64,000 nucleotides of DNA from an uncultured Paraprevotella sp. (GTDB lineage Bacteria; Bacteroidota; Bacteroidia; Bacteroidales; Bacteroidaceae). The stretch is from NCBI GenBank assembly GCA_900546665.1, contig URDY01000004.1, positions 1 to 64,000 of the forward strand, given 5' to 3'. This document shows positions 56,581 to 64,000 of this stretch, piece after piece. Made by a program: the position numbers and the translations under genes. Within the stretch, counting starts at the first letter, position 1. Every line of letters starts with the position of its first letter. The notes under the pieces were generated by a model. It saw only the letters and a list, made by a program, of their open reading frames with translations. It was not told the DNA's origin and did not search any database.

Positions 56581-56682
56581 ATTGATGTCATGCTTTAGAT
56601 TTTGCAAAGGTAATCTTTTTTTGGCACAGGCAGAAATCCGGCCATACCGGCTGCGTTTTCCGCCTATACCTGCAAACCCGTT

Positions 56683-59016
56683 TCAGGCAATAAAACCTAT
56701 TCGTTTCCGCGATGTTTCCGGTTTGGTAACCGCAGGGAACAAATTCAGTTTCAATACGGCTCCCGACACGTCTGTCTCCTCTACACGACGGAACAGGTCA
56801 ACCTTATCCACTACGCCTCCCTCCATGATCCGACGGGCCATGACCGGAAGAATACCGGACGTTACAAAATGGAGCATCCAACGGGCATTACTGAAAGTAC
56901 GCGACTTCTGCATCAGGAAACGTGAAACAGCTTCCTTCAGCTTTGTCTCTGCTTCCGGCACCAGCTGGCAACTTCTTTCATTCAGATACAACCGGGCTAT
57001 CTCTACCAGTTCATCTGCATTGTAATCATCGAAATGGAAATGGTGGCCAAACCGTCCTTTCAGTCCCTGATTGACTTCCATCAGACGTTCCATCTCATCC
57101 TCATACCCCGCAAATATCACCAGTATATCCGAGTGCGGATCTGTCATGACAGACAACAGGCTCTCTATGACGTGGTTTCCAAAATCCTTCCGATCCTCCT
57201 TCGTGTCACACAACGTGTATGCCTCATCTACAAACAGGACATTTCCCTTGGCCTTTTTCAGCAATTCGGTCATTCTTTCTTCAGTATGCCCGATATAAGC
57301 CCCGACCAGTTGCCTGCGCTCCACCTCTATCACTTCACCTTTCGACAAGAGACCGAGCGACTTGAATATTTTTCCGATCAACCGGGCCACTGTGGTCTTG
57401 CCGGTTCCGGGATTACCCGTAAACAGCATGTGATGAAGCATGTGAAACGAACCATACACACCCAACTTCTGGCGGGCCGCCTCAAAACGGGCCACCATCA
57501 GCATGTCATCCAGCTCAGCCTTCAAAGACGAAAGTCCGACCAAAGCATGAAGTTCACGCATACTGGCTTCGTATTCCTGCAAACTGCCCGAAATGTCCCT
57601 GGACTGTTCGTCCGGTCTGTAATCCGGAAGACAGATATCCTCCGGCTGTAAAGTCGTCAGCTGACTGACGTCCATATCCGTTGCATCCTTAGGGTTGGAA
57701 AGAATCCTGGCCTGCAAACGGCGTCTGAAACGTTCGGACAAATATTCCCTGATAAAACAACGGATATCATGTCTGTCCCATTTCCTTACAATATTCCAAT
57801 TGTCTCTTGCTTGAAGAACCAACCTGTGTTCTGCAGCTGCAGATAACGTAAATGATGTTTCAGACAACACGCGCTGGAACGTACAGAGCCATTCTGCCAT
57901 TGTCTCCTCATGCATCACATAATAATCCTCTTTCCGAAAAGCCTTGGCCAACACGGGCGAAGCAGCCATCAACTGACGGATCTCGTCAGCCGAACCACAA
58001 AGCACAGGTACCCAATACAGTTTGTGAGAAATTACCGCCTGTTCCAACCGGTGCAGGAATAAAGCCGAAGAAGGCTTCAGCAAAGCCGGAAGATGGTATA
58101 TAAACGCGGCATAATTCTGGAAATCATCCTGCAAACAGTTTGTCAGGTCACTACACTCGGCTGTGGGATGTTCACAGTCAATCATCAGCATTTCAGCCGC
58201 ATCCAGATTGAGGATTCCGGATAGTGAACGGGCCAGCTGTTCGCCTTTTTCCAGATTTGGAGTTTCAATAACTGCAGAGGTATGCAGCTTCATCCTTTTC
58301 ACACCGTATTGCCCGCAGCGCTGGTTAAAAGCACTTATGTCCGTCAGGCCGACCAATTTGCGGCGCACGCTTCCCAATCCGGTGAGCTTCTGGATCTGAA
58401 ACCAGTCCAATAACGACACCGGTTTGTTTTCTTCCGATTTATTCAGCGGATCATCCCAGTATTTTACGAGCTGGTATTCCCAGTCATCAGAACCAAGAGA
58501 ATGGACCGGCAACGCATGCAGGTCTTTCCCCTCATACCTGAATTTTGACAAAGCAAAAGGTTCATCTTCATAAAGGAATACAACAAAATAATCATCTTCA
58601 CACCATATGGCATGAGAATACGGACTGAACCTCAGTTCATTTCTTTCCACCTGTTTTCTGCCGATCACACGTATTTCACTGGCAACCAGAATACCGGTAG
58701 ACATATAGACCATCGCGCTGTACTGCCCTTCACGACACCTTCCGGTCTTTACACGCAAATGGATTTTTCCGGATGAGAACATGCCTTCACGCCGACAGTC
58801 TGCGGGGCGCATTATACTTACATGTTTCAGCTCCGCACAGACCTGCCCCACCGGTTCTGACATAGCCTTGTCATTCGACGGTTCTGACGAACCGGCTTCA
58901 TTATCACATAGCAGATCATTGTCCTCATCCCATTCCGGATAAAAGGACATGTCATACTGCATCAATTCATTATACTCATCTGATGAATTATCAAATAAAA
59001 TTTTTCCCGATTTCAT
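56683..59016 (-). CDS. CbbX/SpoVK-type AAA+ ATPase with large N-terminal region
   Basis: A 777-residue protein from ATG 59016. The open frame extends 27 codons upstream, but that part is unlike the rest and crosses a hairpin. Residues about 60-175 form a beta-rich domain (SSGKIHLRVKTG, VVFLYEDEPF). Residues about 235-440 look like a degenerate AAA module without Walker A. The C-terminal AAA+ domain is complete: Walker A GNPGTGKTT (534-542), Walker B VLFVDEAYTL (593-602), sensor 1 IFAGYEDEM and the arginine-finger region LKGRFGHHFHF. CbbX-type ATPases remodel target proteins; here the target is unknown and no neighbour gives a clue. Tandem AAA layout is unusual for the CbbX group. Cytoplasmic. 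Confidence 0.8.
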   Translation of the reverse strand: MKSGKILFDNSSDEYNELMQYDMSFYPEWDEDNDLLCDNEAGSSEPSNDKAMSEPVGQVCAELKHVSIMRPADCRREGMFSSGKIHLRVKTGRCREGQYSAMVYMSTGILVASEIRVIGRKQVERNELRFSPYSHAIWCEDDYFVVFLYEDEPFALSKFRYEGKDLHALPVHSLGSDDWEYQLVKYWDDPLNKSEENKPVSLLDWFQIQKLTGLGSVRRKLVGLTDISAFNQRCGQYGVKRMKLHTSAVIETPNLEKGEQLARSLSGILNLDAAEMLMIDCEHPTAECSDLTNCLQDDFQNYAAFIYHLPALLKPSSALFLHRLEQAVISHKLYWVPVLCGSADEIRQLMAASPVLAKAFRKEDYYVMHEETMAEWLCTFQRVLSETSFTLSAAAEHRLVLQARDNWNIVRKWDRHDIRCFIREYLSERFRRRLQARILSNPKDATDMDVSQLTTLQPEDICLPDYRPDEQSRDISGSLQEYEASMRELHALVGLSSLKAELDDMLMVARFEAARQKLGVYGSFHMLHHMLFTGNPGTGKTTVARLIGKIFKSLGLLSKGEVIEVERRQLVGAYIGHTEERMTELLKKAKGNVLFVDEAYTLCDTKEDRKDFGNHVIESLLSVMTDPHSDILVIFAGYEDEMERLMEVNQGLKGRFGHHFHFDDYNADELVEIARLYLNERSCQLVPEAETKLKEAVSRFLMQKSRTFSNARWMLHFVTSGILPVMARRIMEGGVVDKVDLFRRVEETDVSGAVLKLNLFPAVTKPETSRKRIGFIA

Positions 59017-59057
59017 AGCTTTTGTTTTGAAATTAATAAAAGAATAAAAATACAAAA

Positions 59058-59079
59058 GGGTATACTCAAAGCTATACCC
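59058..59079 (-). promoter_or_regulatory. Hairpin with U-rich tail in the AAA+ leader
   Basis: GGGTATA (59058-59064) pairs with TATACCC (59073-59079). On the minus strand the stem is followed by CTTTTGTATTTTTATTC about 40 bases before the ATG. It looks like a weak intrinsic terminator in front of the gene, so attenuation is possible. Confidence 0.35.
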
Positions 59080-59252
59080 ATACTTCTTCTGCTCCACTAA
59101 CTTTAAGCTACCAAACTCTCAGTCGCAGAAGTAGGGGTCCAATAAGTCAATGAACACGCCATGACAGGATTATGTAGAAGAAAGTTTTTACTCCCTTCTG
59201 TCAAATCTGACACGCTGTTTCATTGAATTATTCTTCATACACAAAAGCTATT

Positions 59253-59290
59253 AAAAAATAGGCAAAAGCGGCACACTCACCGCCTTTGCC
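59253..59290 (-). terminator. Terminator of the acetyltransferase gene
   Basis: GGCAAAAGCGG (59261-59271) pairs with CCGCCTTTGCC (59280-59290) with one mismatch. On the minus strand it is followed by TATTTTTTAA. It lies 34 bases after the stop at 59324. Confidence 0.65.
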
Positions 59291-59323
59291 GCAAATATAC
59301 AGGTTTTCAGGATATCCGCCAAA

Positions 59324-59902
59324 TCATTGACCGGATTTTTTTATATTCCGGATATGACGTGCCGGCACTCCCCCCACTATTGTATCAGCCGGCACGTCTT
59401 TGGTCACCACTGCACCGGCTGCCACGATTGCATTATCCCCGATCGTCACACCCTGCAAGATGGTTGCATTCGACCCTACCCAGACATTTTTCCCTAACGT
59501 AATCGGAGCCGGTACGGTATAACATCTTTGCTCCGGTTCCTCACCATGATTCAAAGTCGCGAAAACGACATTATGGCCGATCTGGCAATTATCTCCAATC
59601 GTCACACCGCCATGATCCTGAAAATGGCAACAGGCATTGATAAACACATTCCGGCCAATCCTGATATTTTTTCCGAAATCAGTATAGAACGGCGGGAAGA
59701 CCCGCAATCCCGGATCAACCTCACGCCCAAACAACCGTGACAGAAGCGTCCTTACTTCTTCCTGAGTATGATAAGAGCCGTTCAATTCAAAAGTAATACG
59801 TCGGGCCTCATCACTCATCCGGTGCATAAATTCCGCAACATCGGGTGTACTCAAAGGCTTCCCCGTTTCCACATAACGTAAAAAATCCTCCAGTGTCATC
59901 AT
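59324..59902 (-). CDS. Hexapeptide-repeat sugar O-acetyltransferase (Maa/LacA-like)
   Basis: A 192-residue left-handed beta-helix acetyltransferase. A helical N-terminal maltose/galactoside acetyltransferase domain precedes hexapeptide repeats (IGRNVFINACCHFQDHGGVTIGDN..). The catalytic His lies in the loop ATLNHGEEPEQR. Relatives acetylate sugars with acetyl-CoA as trimers. It starts 29 bases after the FMN-reductase stop upstream, so these two form an operon. The substrate is unknown. Confidence 0.85.
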   Translation of the reverse strand: MMTLEDFLRYVETGKPLSTPDVAEFMHRMSDEARRITFELNGSYHTQEEVRTLLSRLFGREVDPGLRVFPPFYTDFGKNIRIGRNVFINACCHFQDHGGVTIGDNCQIGHNVVFATLNHGEEPEQRCYTVPAPITLGKNVWVGSNATILQGVTIGDNAIVAAGAVVTKDVPADTIVGGVPARHIRNIKKSGQ

Positions 59903-59931
59903 TTCTTCTACATCACTTTTATGATTTCACA

Positions 59932-60474
59932 TCAAATCCGCTTGCCGGTTTCATAGGCCTCCGTCATTGCAGGTTTGCCATAGATCTCTCCTGTATGCCA
60001 TACCCCGCCACAGAAAACGGTTCCTTTGATCACAGGGTTTTCCAGACAATCCAGGAATCCCCTGAAACTGTCCACCACACGATCCATAATGGCCGGATCT
60101 TCTTCAGCTGCCGTTGCAATGAAATAGAACTCCTTGTTCTTCATTTCCTTATAAGGACCACAACAACGGTCGAGCATCATCTTCATCTGTGCGCTCATGG
60201 AATAGAAATACACCGGTGTTCCCATTACCAGTACATCCGCCTCCAGCATCAGTCTGATCACCTCTTCCGCATCATCTTTCTGCGGACAAGGTCTGCCATA
60301 CTGACTGCAGACACTGCATCCCAGACAAGGATGAATCTCTTTGTCCCTCAAAAACACTTTTGTCACCTGATGACCGCTTTCCATTGCACCGCGCATCAGT
60401 TCGTCACACAGCGTATCGGAATTACCGCCACGTCTCGGACTGGACGATAAAATCAAGATTTTTTTCATTTTCAT
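59932..60474 (-). CDS. Flavodoxin-fold NAD(P)H-dependent FMN reductase
   Basis: A 180-residue flavodoxin-like oxidoreductase (ILILSSSPRRGGNSDTLCDEL FMN loop near the start; a second start at 60468 is possible). The CLGCSVCSQYGRPCPQKDD segment, with four cysteines, and MGTPVYFYSMSAQMKMMLDR are typical of the iron-sulphur-flavoprotein-like or general NADPH:FMN reductase group. The cysteine spacing (C-x2-C-x6-C) resembles cluster-binding members. It is the first gene of an operon with the acetyltransferase. The physiological substrate is unknown. Confidence 0.85.
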   Translation of the reverse strand: MKMKKILILSSSPRRGGNSDTLCDELMRGAMESGHQVTKVFLRDKEIHPCLGCSVCSQYGRPCPQKDDAEEVIRLMLEADVLVMGTPVYFYSMSAQMKMMLDRCCGPYKEMKNKEFYFIATAAEEDPAIMDRVVDSFRGFLDCLENPVIKGTVFCGGVWHTGEIYGKPAMTEAYETGKRI

Positions 60475-60831
60475 ATCCGGTTTGATAATTCATTCATATT
60501 GTTCTGGCCATAAAGTCTCTGACCACATGCAAAATTGCCATTTTTTACGGAATATTGCAGTAGATGAATTACAGAATTTATACCCAGAATTCCGGTTTTT
60601 GTTTTTTACCGGATAAAATGGTTTTCCTGATACACCGGATAACTGATTCTTTATTTGTCATGATGATAAAAACAAAAAATTGCTTATTCTGACAAACCCC
60701 AATAAAGGTCATGCTATCAAACCAAAGAAACAGCCATATATAAAAAAGGGACAGCGTTTACACTGCCCCATTCTTAAGACTTTGCTTATGTGTCCGTTTT
60801 TCAGACCATACACAGACTTTCCCTTATGTTC
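60475..60831. other. 357-bp gap between the two reductase genes
   Basis: AT-rich. It contains the upstream region of the 60474 gene (left part, no convincing promoter pair found) and a terminator hairpin at 60742-60769 for the gene to the right. No ORF or known RNA was recognised. Confidence 0.5.
60742..60769 (-). terminator. Terminator of the AKR-reductase operon
   Basis: GGGACAG (60748-60754) pairs with CTGCCCC (60763-60769) with one mismatch. On the minus strand the stem is followed by TTTTTTATATA, a good U-run. It lies 63 bases beyond the stop at 60832. Confidence 0.6.
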
Positions 60832-61446
60832 CTAACGGATATAATTAAGTGGCGCCCATGCTTCCCTTTCAGGAATTTCGTCCTTACGGCTCTGAGTACA
60901 TTTCAGTAACCAGGCCACATTATCGGCCAGCGTACGCATGGTCTGCAGTCCTTCTGAGTCCTGCTTAGTATCTTCCGGTGCACGGCCATAAGCTATATTC
61001 CAGTATTGCGAGGTGGCATGCACCATATTGCTCATGTCGGCATACAGGTTCAGTCTCTGGAATGTCGTGCTGGCACCACCACGACGACATACGGCAACCG
61101 AGGCCCAAACCTTGTTTACGATATCAGCTTTGCACGAAAGGAACAGACGGTCGAGCAAGGCACACAACGAACCATTAGGACCGCCATAATAAGTAGGAGA
61201 ACCCACAATAAGAGCATCCGACTCTTTCAACTTTTCCCTTACCGTAAGATAAAGCTCATCCTTAAAGGCACACTGGCCGAGAGAACCGCACTGGTAGCAG
61301 GCAATACAGCCCTGCACGGCTTTTGTACCAATCCATACGATCTCCGACTCAATACCGTATTTTTCCAACTGTCGGGCCACTTCGCTCAATGCGACATGCG
61401 TATTCCCGTTTTTTCGGGGACTACCGTTAATAAGTAATGCTTTCAT
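60832..61446 (-). CDS. Flavodoxin-fold NAD(P)H-dependent oxidoreductase
   Basis: A 204-residue flavodoxin-like reductase: LLINGSPRKNGNTHVAL FMN loop, CIACYQCGSLGQC cysteine segment (like the preceding gene but with its own spacing) and VGSPTYYGGPNGSLCALLDRLF. It belongs to the same broad family as the gene at 59.9 kb. It starts 11 bases after the aldo/keto reductase gene, so the two are co-transcribed. Joint reduction of carbonyl or quinone toxicants is a plausible theme but unproven. Confidence 0.85.
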   Translation of the reverse strand: MKALLINGSPRKNGNTHVALSEVARQLEKYGIESEIVWIGTKAVQGCIACYQCGSLGQCAFKDELYLTVREKLKESDALIVGSPTYYGGPNGSLCALLDRLFLSCKADIVNKVWASVAVCRRGGASTTFQRLNLYADMSNMVHATSQYWNIAYGRAPEDTKQDSEGLQTMRTLADNVAWLLKCTQSRKDEIPEREAWAPLNYIR

Positions 61447-61457
61447 AGACTATTATA

Positions 61458-62312
61458 TTAAAAATCAATCTGATCCGGATGAAGACCTGAACCGCCGCAA
61501 TAAGACATCTGATTGATACAGGCCATATCTTCCGGCGATATCTCAAAATCAAATACATCAAAATTCTGTATGATACGTTCGGGCGTAACCGATTTGGGCA
61601 ACGGAATCAACCCGTTCTGTAAAGACCAACGGATACAAAGCTGAGCCACCGACTTGTGATATCTGGCAGCAATATCGGCCAGATCCTTGTTCTGGAGCAA
61701 TCTGCCCGTTCCCAACGGACTCCAGGCTTCCACTGCAATCTGATGACGACGACAAAATTCTACAACCTCAGCCTGCGTCTGTCCCGGATGGATTTCAATC
61801 TGGTTTACCATAGGCTGAACCTTTGCATGTTGCAAAAGAGACTCCAAATGAGAGACATAGAAATTGCTCACGCCAATGGCTTTTACCAGCCCTTCAGCAT
61901 ACAGGGTTTCAAGAGCCCGCCATGTTTCCGCATTGAGTTCTTCCCAATTCTCAAACTGTGAAACTGATGCCGGCCAATGAATCAGATACAGATCAAGGTA
62001 TTCCTGATTGAGATCTTTCAAGGTTTTATGAAAGGCTGCTATCGTTCTGTCATACCCACGCTCGGTATTCCACACCTTACTGGTGACAAACAGCTCTTCA
62101 CGCTTCACGCCACTTTCTGAAACAAATTCAGTCAAAGCCTTTCCCACAAAAGTTTCGTTGCCATACACGGCAGCCCCATCTACATGACGGTAGCCCGCCG
62201 TCAAAGCAGTCTTTACTGCATCAGACGTAACCTGTCCGTTCGGTGCCTGCCAGGTTCCGAAACCGATAACAGGTATGGTTTTCCCGTTTATTAATGTAAT
62301 TTCTTTGTGCAT
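61458..62312 (-). CDS. Aldo/keto reductase
   Basis: A 284-residue (alpha/beta)8 NADPH reductase. GFGTWQAPNG opens it; the catalytic tetrad is visible as D in HVDGAAVYGNE, Y in the same phrase, K in VTSKVWN and H in LYLIHWPAS. The C-terminal cofactor site is IPLPKSVTPERI. Such 2,5-diketo-gluconate-reductase-like enzymes reduce aldehydes and ketones broadly. It is the first gene of an operon with the FMN reductase and lies near an AraC-type regulator, a pairing I recall from Bacteroides. Confidence 0.9.
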   Translation of the reverse strand: MHKEITLINGKTIPVIGFGTWQAPNGQVTSDAVKTALTAGYRHVDGAAVYGNETFVGKALTEFVSESGVKREELFVTSKVWNTERGYDRTIAAFHKTLKDLNQEYLDLYLIHWPASVSQFENWEELNAETWRALETLYAEGLVKAIGVSNFYVSHLESLLQHAKVQPMVNQIEIHPGQTQAEVVEFCRRHQIAVEAWSPLGTGRLLQNKDLADIAARYHKSVAQLCIRWSLQNGLIPLPKSVTPERIIQNFDVFDFEISPEDMACINQMSYCGGSGLHPDQIDF

Positions 62313-62339
62313 AAATTCACTGTACTGGTTTTACGGTCA

Positions 62340-62370
62340 CAAAGTTATAACAATTGCCGGCATCTGACAA
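62340..62370 (-). promoter_or_regulatory. Promoter of the aldo/keto reductase operon
   Basis: On the minus strand TTG (62368-62370), 20 bases, then TAACTTTG (62340-62347). The start site lies about 22 bases before the ATG at 62312. Confidence 0.6.
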
Positions 62371-62583
62371 GTACGGCACAGGCCGACTGGATAAGAACCA
62401 GAAACGGTAATCACTGATAAACAAGAGTATACAAAATCCGTCGTCTTCTCAAAACCAACAAACTTTAACGTTCACATCCCTATCATTGATCCATACCGTT
62501 AAACACGGCTGGTCCCGTCGTTCATGAGGCTGGCCCCATCAGAAAAACATCCGACATCAGGACAAAATTTCCGTCACGGAGCA

Positions 62584-63000
62584 TCAGGCACAATAAACCA
62601 ATACACCGTCACGTATATAATAATAATTCCGACGCCATTTGACATGCTCATGCAAAGGAAGGACAAAAGAATCCCAATAATAATACATTTCCTTCACGTT
62701 TTTCCATCCTAATCTGTAAAAATCATTAAGGACACGATCTGCACTGGTACCGATCCTGCGATGAAAGAATGATTGCAGATAGCTCCAGATCGGAATATTG
62801 GGATGTTCATAACCGAACTCAAAGAAACCGGTACGGTCCGAACCACGTGAAAAAGGCAGATGAGTCACGTCCCCCATTTTCCTGCGGATATAGTTGCGGT
62901 CGTATCTGAACGCGAAATAGGCATGTGCATCACTGGGTTTATGATTGCGGATTCCCTTGGATTTCAGTCTCCGTTCTGTACGTTTCATTCCATTTTTCAT
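62584..63000 (-). CDS. Hypothetical basic 138-residue protein
   Basis: I do not recognise this protein. It is rich in Arg, Lys, Tyr and Trp (for example YFAFRYDRNYIRRKMGD, MYYYWDSF, WRRNYYYIRDG), without membrane helix or signal. Its composition is that of a small nucleic-acid-binding or phage-like protein, but no motif proves it. A 7-bp inverted repeat (63002-63017) lies right before the ATG, suggesting self-control. It stands alone between the AKR operon and the AraC gene. The frame is clean and the length too great for chance, so I call it real with moderate confidence. Confidence 0.55.
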   Translation of the reverse strand: MKNGMKRTERRLKSKGIRNHKPSDAHAYFAFRYDRNYIRRKMGDVTHLPFSRGSDRTGFFEFGYEHPNIPIWSYLQSFFHRRIGTSADRVLNDFYRLGWKNVKEMYYYWDSFVLPLHEHVKWRRNYYYIRDGVLVYCA

Positions 63001-63001
63001 T

Positions 63002-63017
63002 TTGTATTCTAATACAA
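63002..63017. promoter_or_regulatory. Palindrome next to the start of the 138-residue ORF
   Basis: TTGTATT, two bases, AATACAA: a perfect 7-bp inverted repeat ending 2 bases from the ATG at 63000. A near copy of it (reading TTGTATTAGAATATAA) lies at 63120-63135, inside the same gap and upstream of the ORF. Repeated palindromes like these are usual operator sites. Confidence 0.5.
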
Positions 63018-63119
63018 GGAGGGACTGAAATATTACATTATATCACAATTCGAGAAAAAGTGACGAAGTTCCTGTTCAAATATTTTGCATCGAAATACTA
63101 ATAAGGCAGAGGCCATTCG

Positions 63120-63135
63120 TTGTATTAGAATATAA
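63120..63135. promoter_or_regulatory. Second copy of the TTGTATTAGAATAyAA site
   Basis: This copy differs from the reverse complement of 63002-63017 at one position. It lies between the 138-residue ORF and the end of the AraC gene, both on the minus strand. Confidence 0.4.
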
Positions 63136-63259
63136 GCAATCATTAAAGAAGAATTTGGATTTCTTGACAAGCACAAAATGGGAACCGACTTCCTTACCAA
63201 TTTTAGTAAAAAAATAGATATTACAAAATAGCATTGTATTTACCTGCATTTTGAGAAGT

Positions 63260-64000
63260 TTATAAACGGTTATTGCACTTAAACTCATTCGGTGTACATC
63301 CCACTACCTTTTTGAACACTCGGCTTAAATGATGAGGATATTGGAATCCTACTTCGTAAGCAATCTCACTAACCGTTTTGCTTGTACTCGCCAACAATTC
63401 CTTTACACGATTAATAACGGCGAGATGGATGTATTCGATGGCTGACTTTCCTGTCTCTTTCTTGATAAGGTCGCCGAAATAGTTGGCTGAGAAATGCAGT
63501 TGGTCGGCACACCATGCAACTGTGGGCAAACCATTTTGTTCCGGCTTGTCTGAATTAAAGTAATCAAGCATCAATGCCTCAAAACGTGTAAGTACATCGC
63601 GGTTGATAACCTCACGTGTGGCAAACTGACGGTCATAAAAACGAAGACAATGATTGAGCAGGACTTCAATATTGGAAGTGATAATGCCGCGACTATGCTT
63701 GTCAATAATGTGATGCAATTCTTCTTGTATTTCAGCAAAGCAGTTGAAAATAGTCTGTCGTTCACGCTCGGACATATGCAAAGCTTCATTTACTTCGTAA
63801 GAAAAAAAAGTATATTCCTTCATCTTACGGGCCAGGCTTGTGCCACGCAACAAATCAGGATGGAATAATAGAGCGTAACCTTCCGGATTGACAGTTTCAC
63901 CGCCATCATCAATACCTGCTACTTGCCCTGGAGCCACAAAAACCAACGTACCTTCCTGATAGTCATACTGGCTACGACCGTATGTCAGTTTACCATGTAT
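63260..64000 (-). CDS. AraC-family transcriptional regulator (5' end outside window)
   Basis: At least 247 codons of an AraC/XylS regulator; the frame is open to the window edge (a TTG at 63946 is not the true start, because the sequence upstream, GKLTYGRSQYDYQEGT, belongs to the cupin-like sensor domain). The C-terminal pair of helix-turn-helices is complete: FSANYFGDLIKKETGKSAIEYI and SEIAYEVGFQYPHHLSRVFKKVVGCTPNEF. It probably controls the redox genes (AKR and FMN reductase) to its left, as similar arrangements do in the order, but no operator was proved. Confidence 0.85.
   Translation of the reverse strand: MHGKLTYGRSQYDYQEGTLVFVAPGQVAGIDDGGETVNPEGYALLFHPDLLRGTSLARKMKEYTFFSYEVNEALHMSERERQTIFNCFAEIQEELHHIIDKHSRGIITSNIEVLLNHCLRFYDRQFATREVINRDVLTRFEALMLDYFNSDKPEQNGLPTVAWCADQLHFSANYFGDLIKKETGKSAIEYIHLAVINRVKELLASTSKTVSEIAYEVGFQYPHHLSRVFKKVVGCTPNEFKCNNRL

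Noticed and set aside
56683..59016. AAA+ gene as the missing MoxR partner of the vWA operon
   Set aside because: It is 43 kb away and has CbbX-type rather than MoxR-type motifs.

Overview
The window looks like chromosomal DNA of a Bacteroidales bacterium (Bacteroidaceae or Prevotellaceae). Support comes from promoter elements of the TTTG-N19/20-TAnnTTTG type, a secreted protein ending in a type IX secretion (Por-type) sorting domain, SpII lipoproteins, a DUF4924 protein, and a housekeeping order (DUF4924-rmlD-prfC-yciO-clc-fmt) that I recognise from this order. No rRNA, tRNA, CRISPR array or replication origin was found.

Layout. 1-332: the left end of an IS66-type insertion sequence. 365-2180: a markedly AT-rich two-gene operon, a TIR protein overlapping a GGSGA-motif Rossmann/tubulin-like protein, a candidate immune module. 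2.7-15.6 kb: two large secreted zinc metalloproteases (HEMGH motifs, the second M60/enhancin-like). Between them lies a compact five-gene operon: a DUF4062/TIR-like sensor with membrane segments, a membrane-anchored TPR-like protein, a BatD-vWA fusion, an unrecognised 407-residue protein and a flavodoxin-ferredoxin protein. It is read from a tandem repeat that carries two complete consensus promoters. 15.8-22.1 kb: a decaying MFP-RND-TolC efflux operon (RND with two frame lesions, TolC reduced to a 47-codon stub) divergent from a LytS/LytT two-component pair whose kinase is also frameshifted.

22.1-32.5 kb: core genes: ROK kinase, LysE exporter, DUF4924, rmlD, prfC, threonylcarbamoyl-AMP synthase, ClC channel, fmt, a TSCPD protein and a His-rich COG0523 GTPase. 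32.6-38.2 kb: a metallo-beta-lactamase-fold lipoprotein, then a MarR-TolC-EmrA-EmrB operon whose promoter overlaps a perfect 24-bp palindrome. 38.2-44.1 kb: HAD phosphatase, yebC, a small membrane protein, pheT and dnaB. 44.7-50.1 kb: GH43-GH43-GH31 secreted glycosidases without linked SusC/SusD. 50.2-55.7 kb: a second, intact MFP-RND-TolC efflux operon. 55.9-64 kb: HAD phosphatase, a large CbbX-like AAA+ protein, an acetyltransferase, two FMN-binding reductases, an aldo/keto reductase, an unknown 138-residue protein and the end of an AraC-type regulator.

The strongest candidates for undescribed biology are the TIR/GGSGA operon and the DUF4062-TPR-BatD/vWA operon. Functions are assigned by reading motifs and from family knowledge; no database search was possible.
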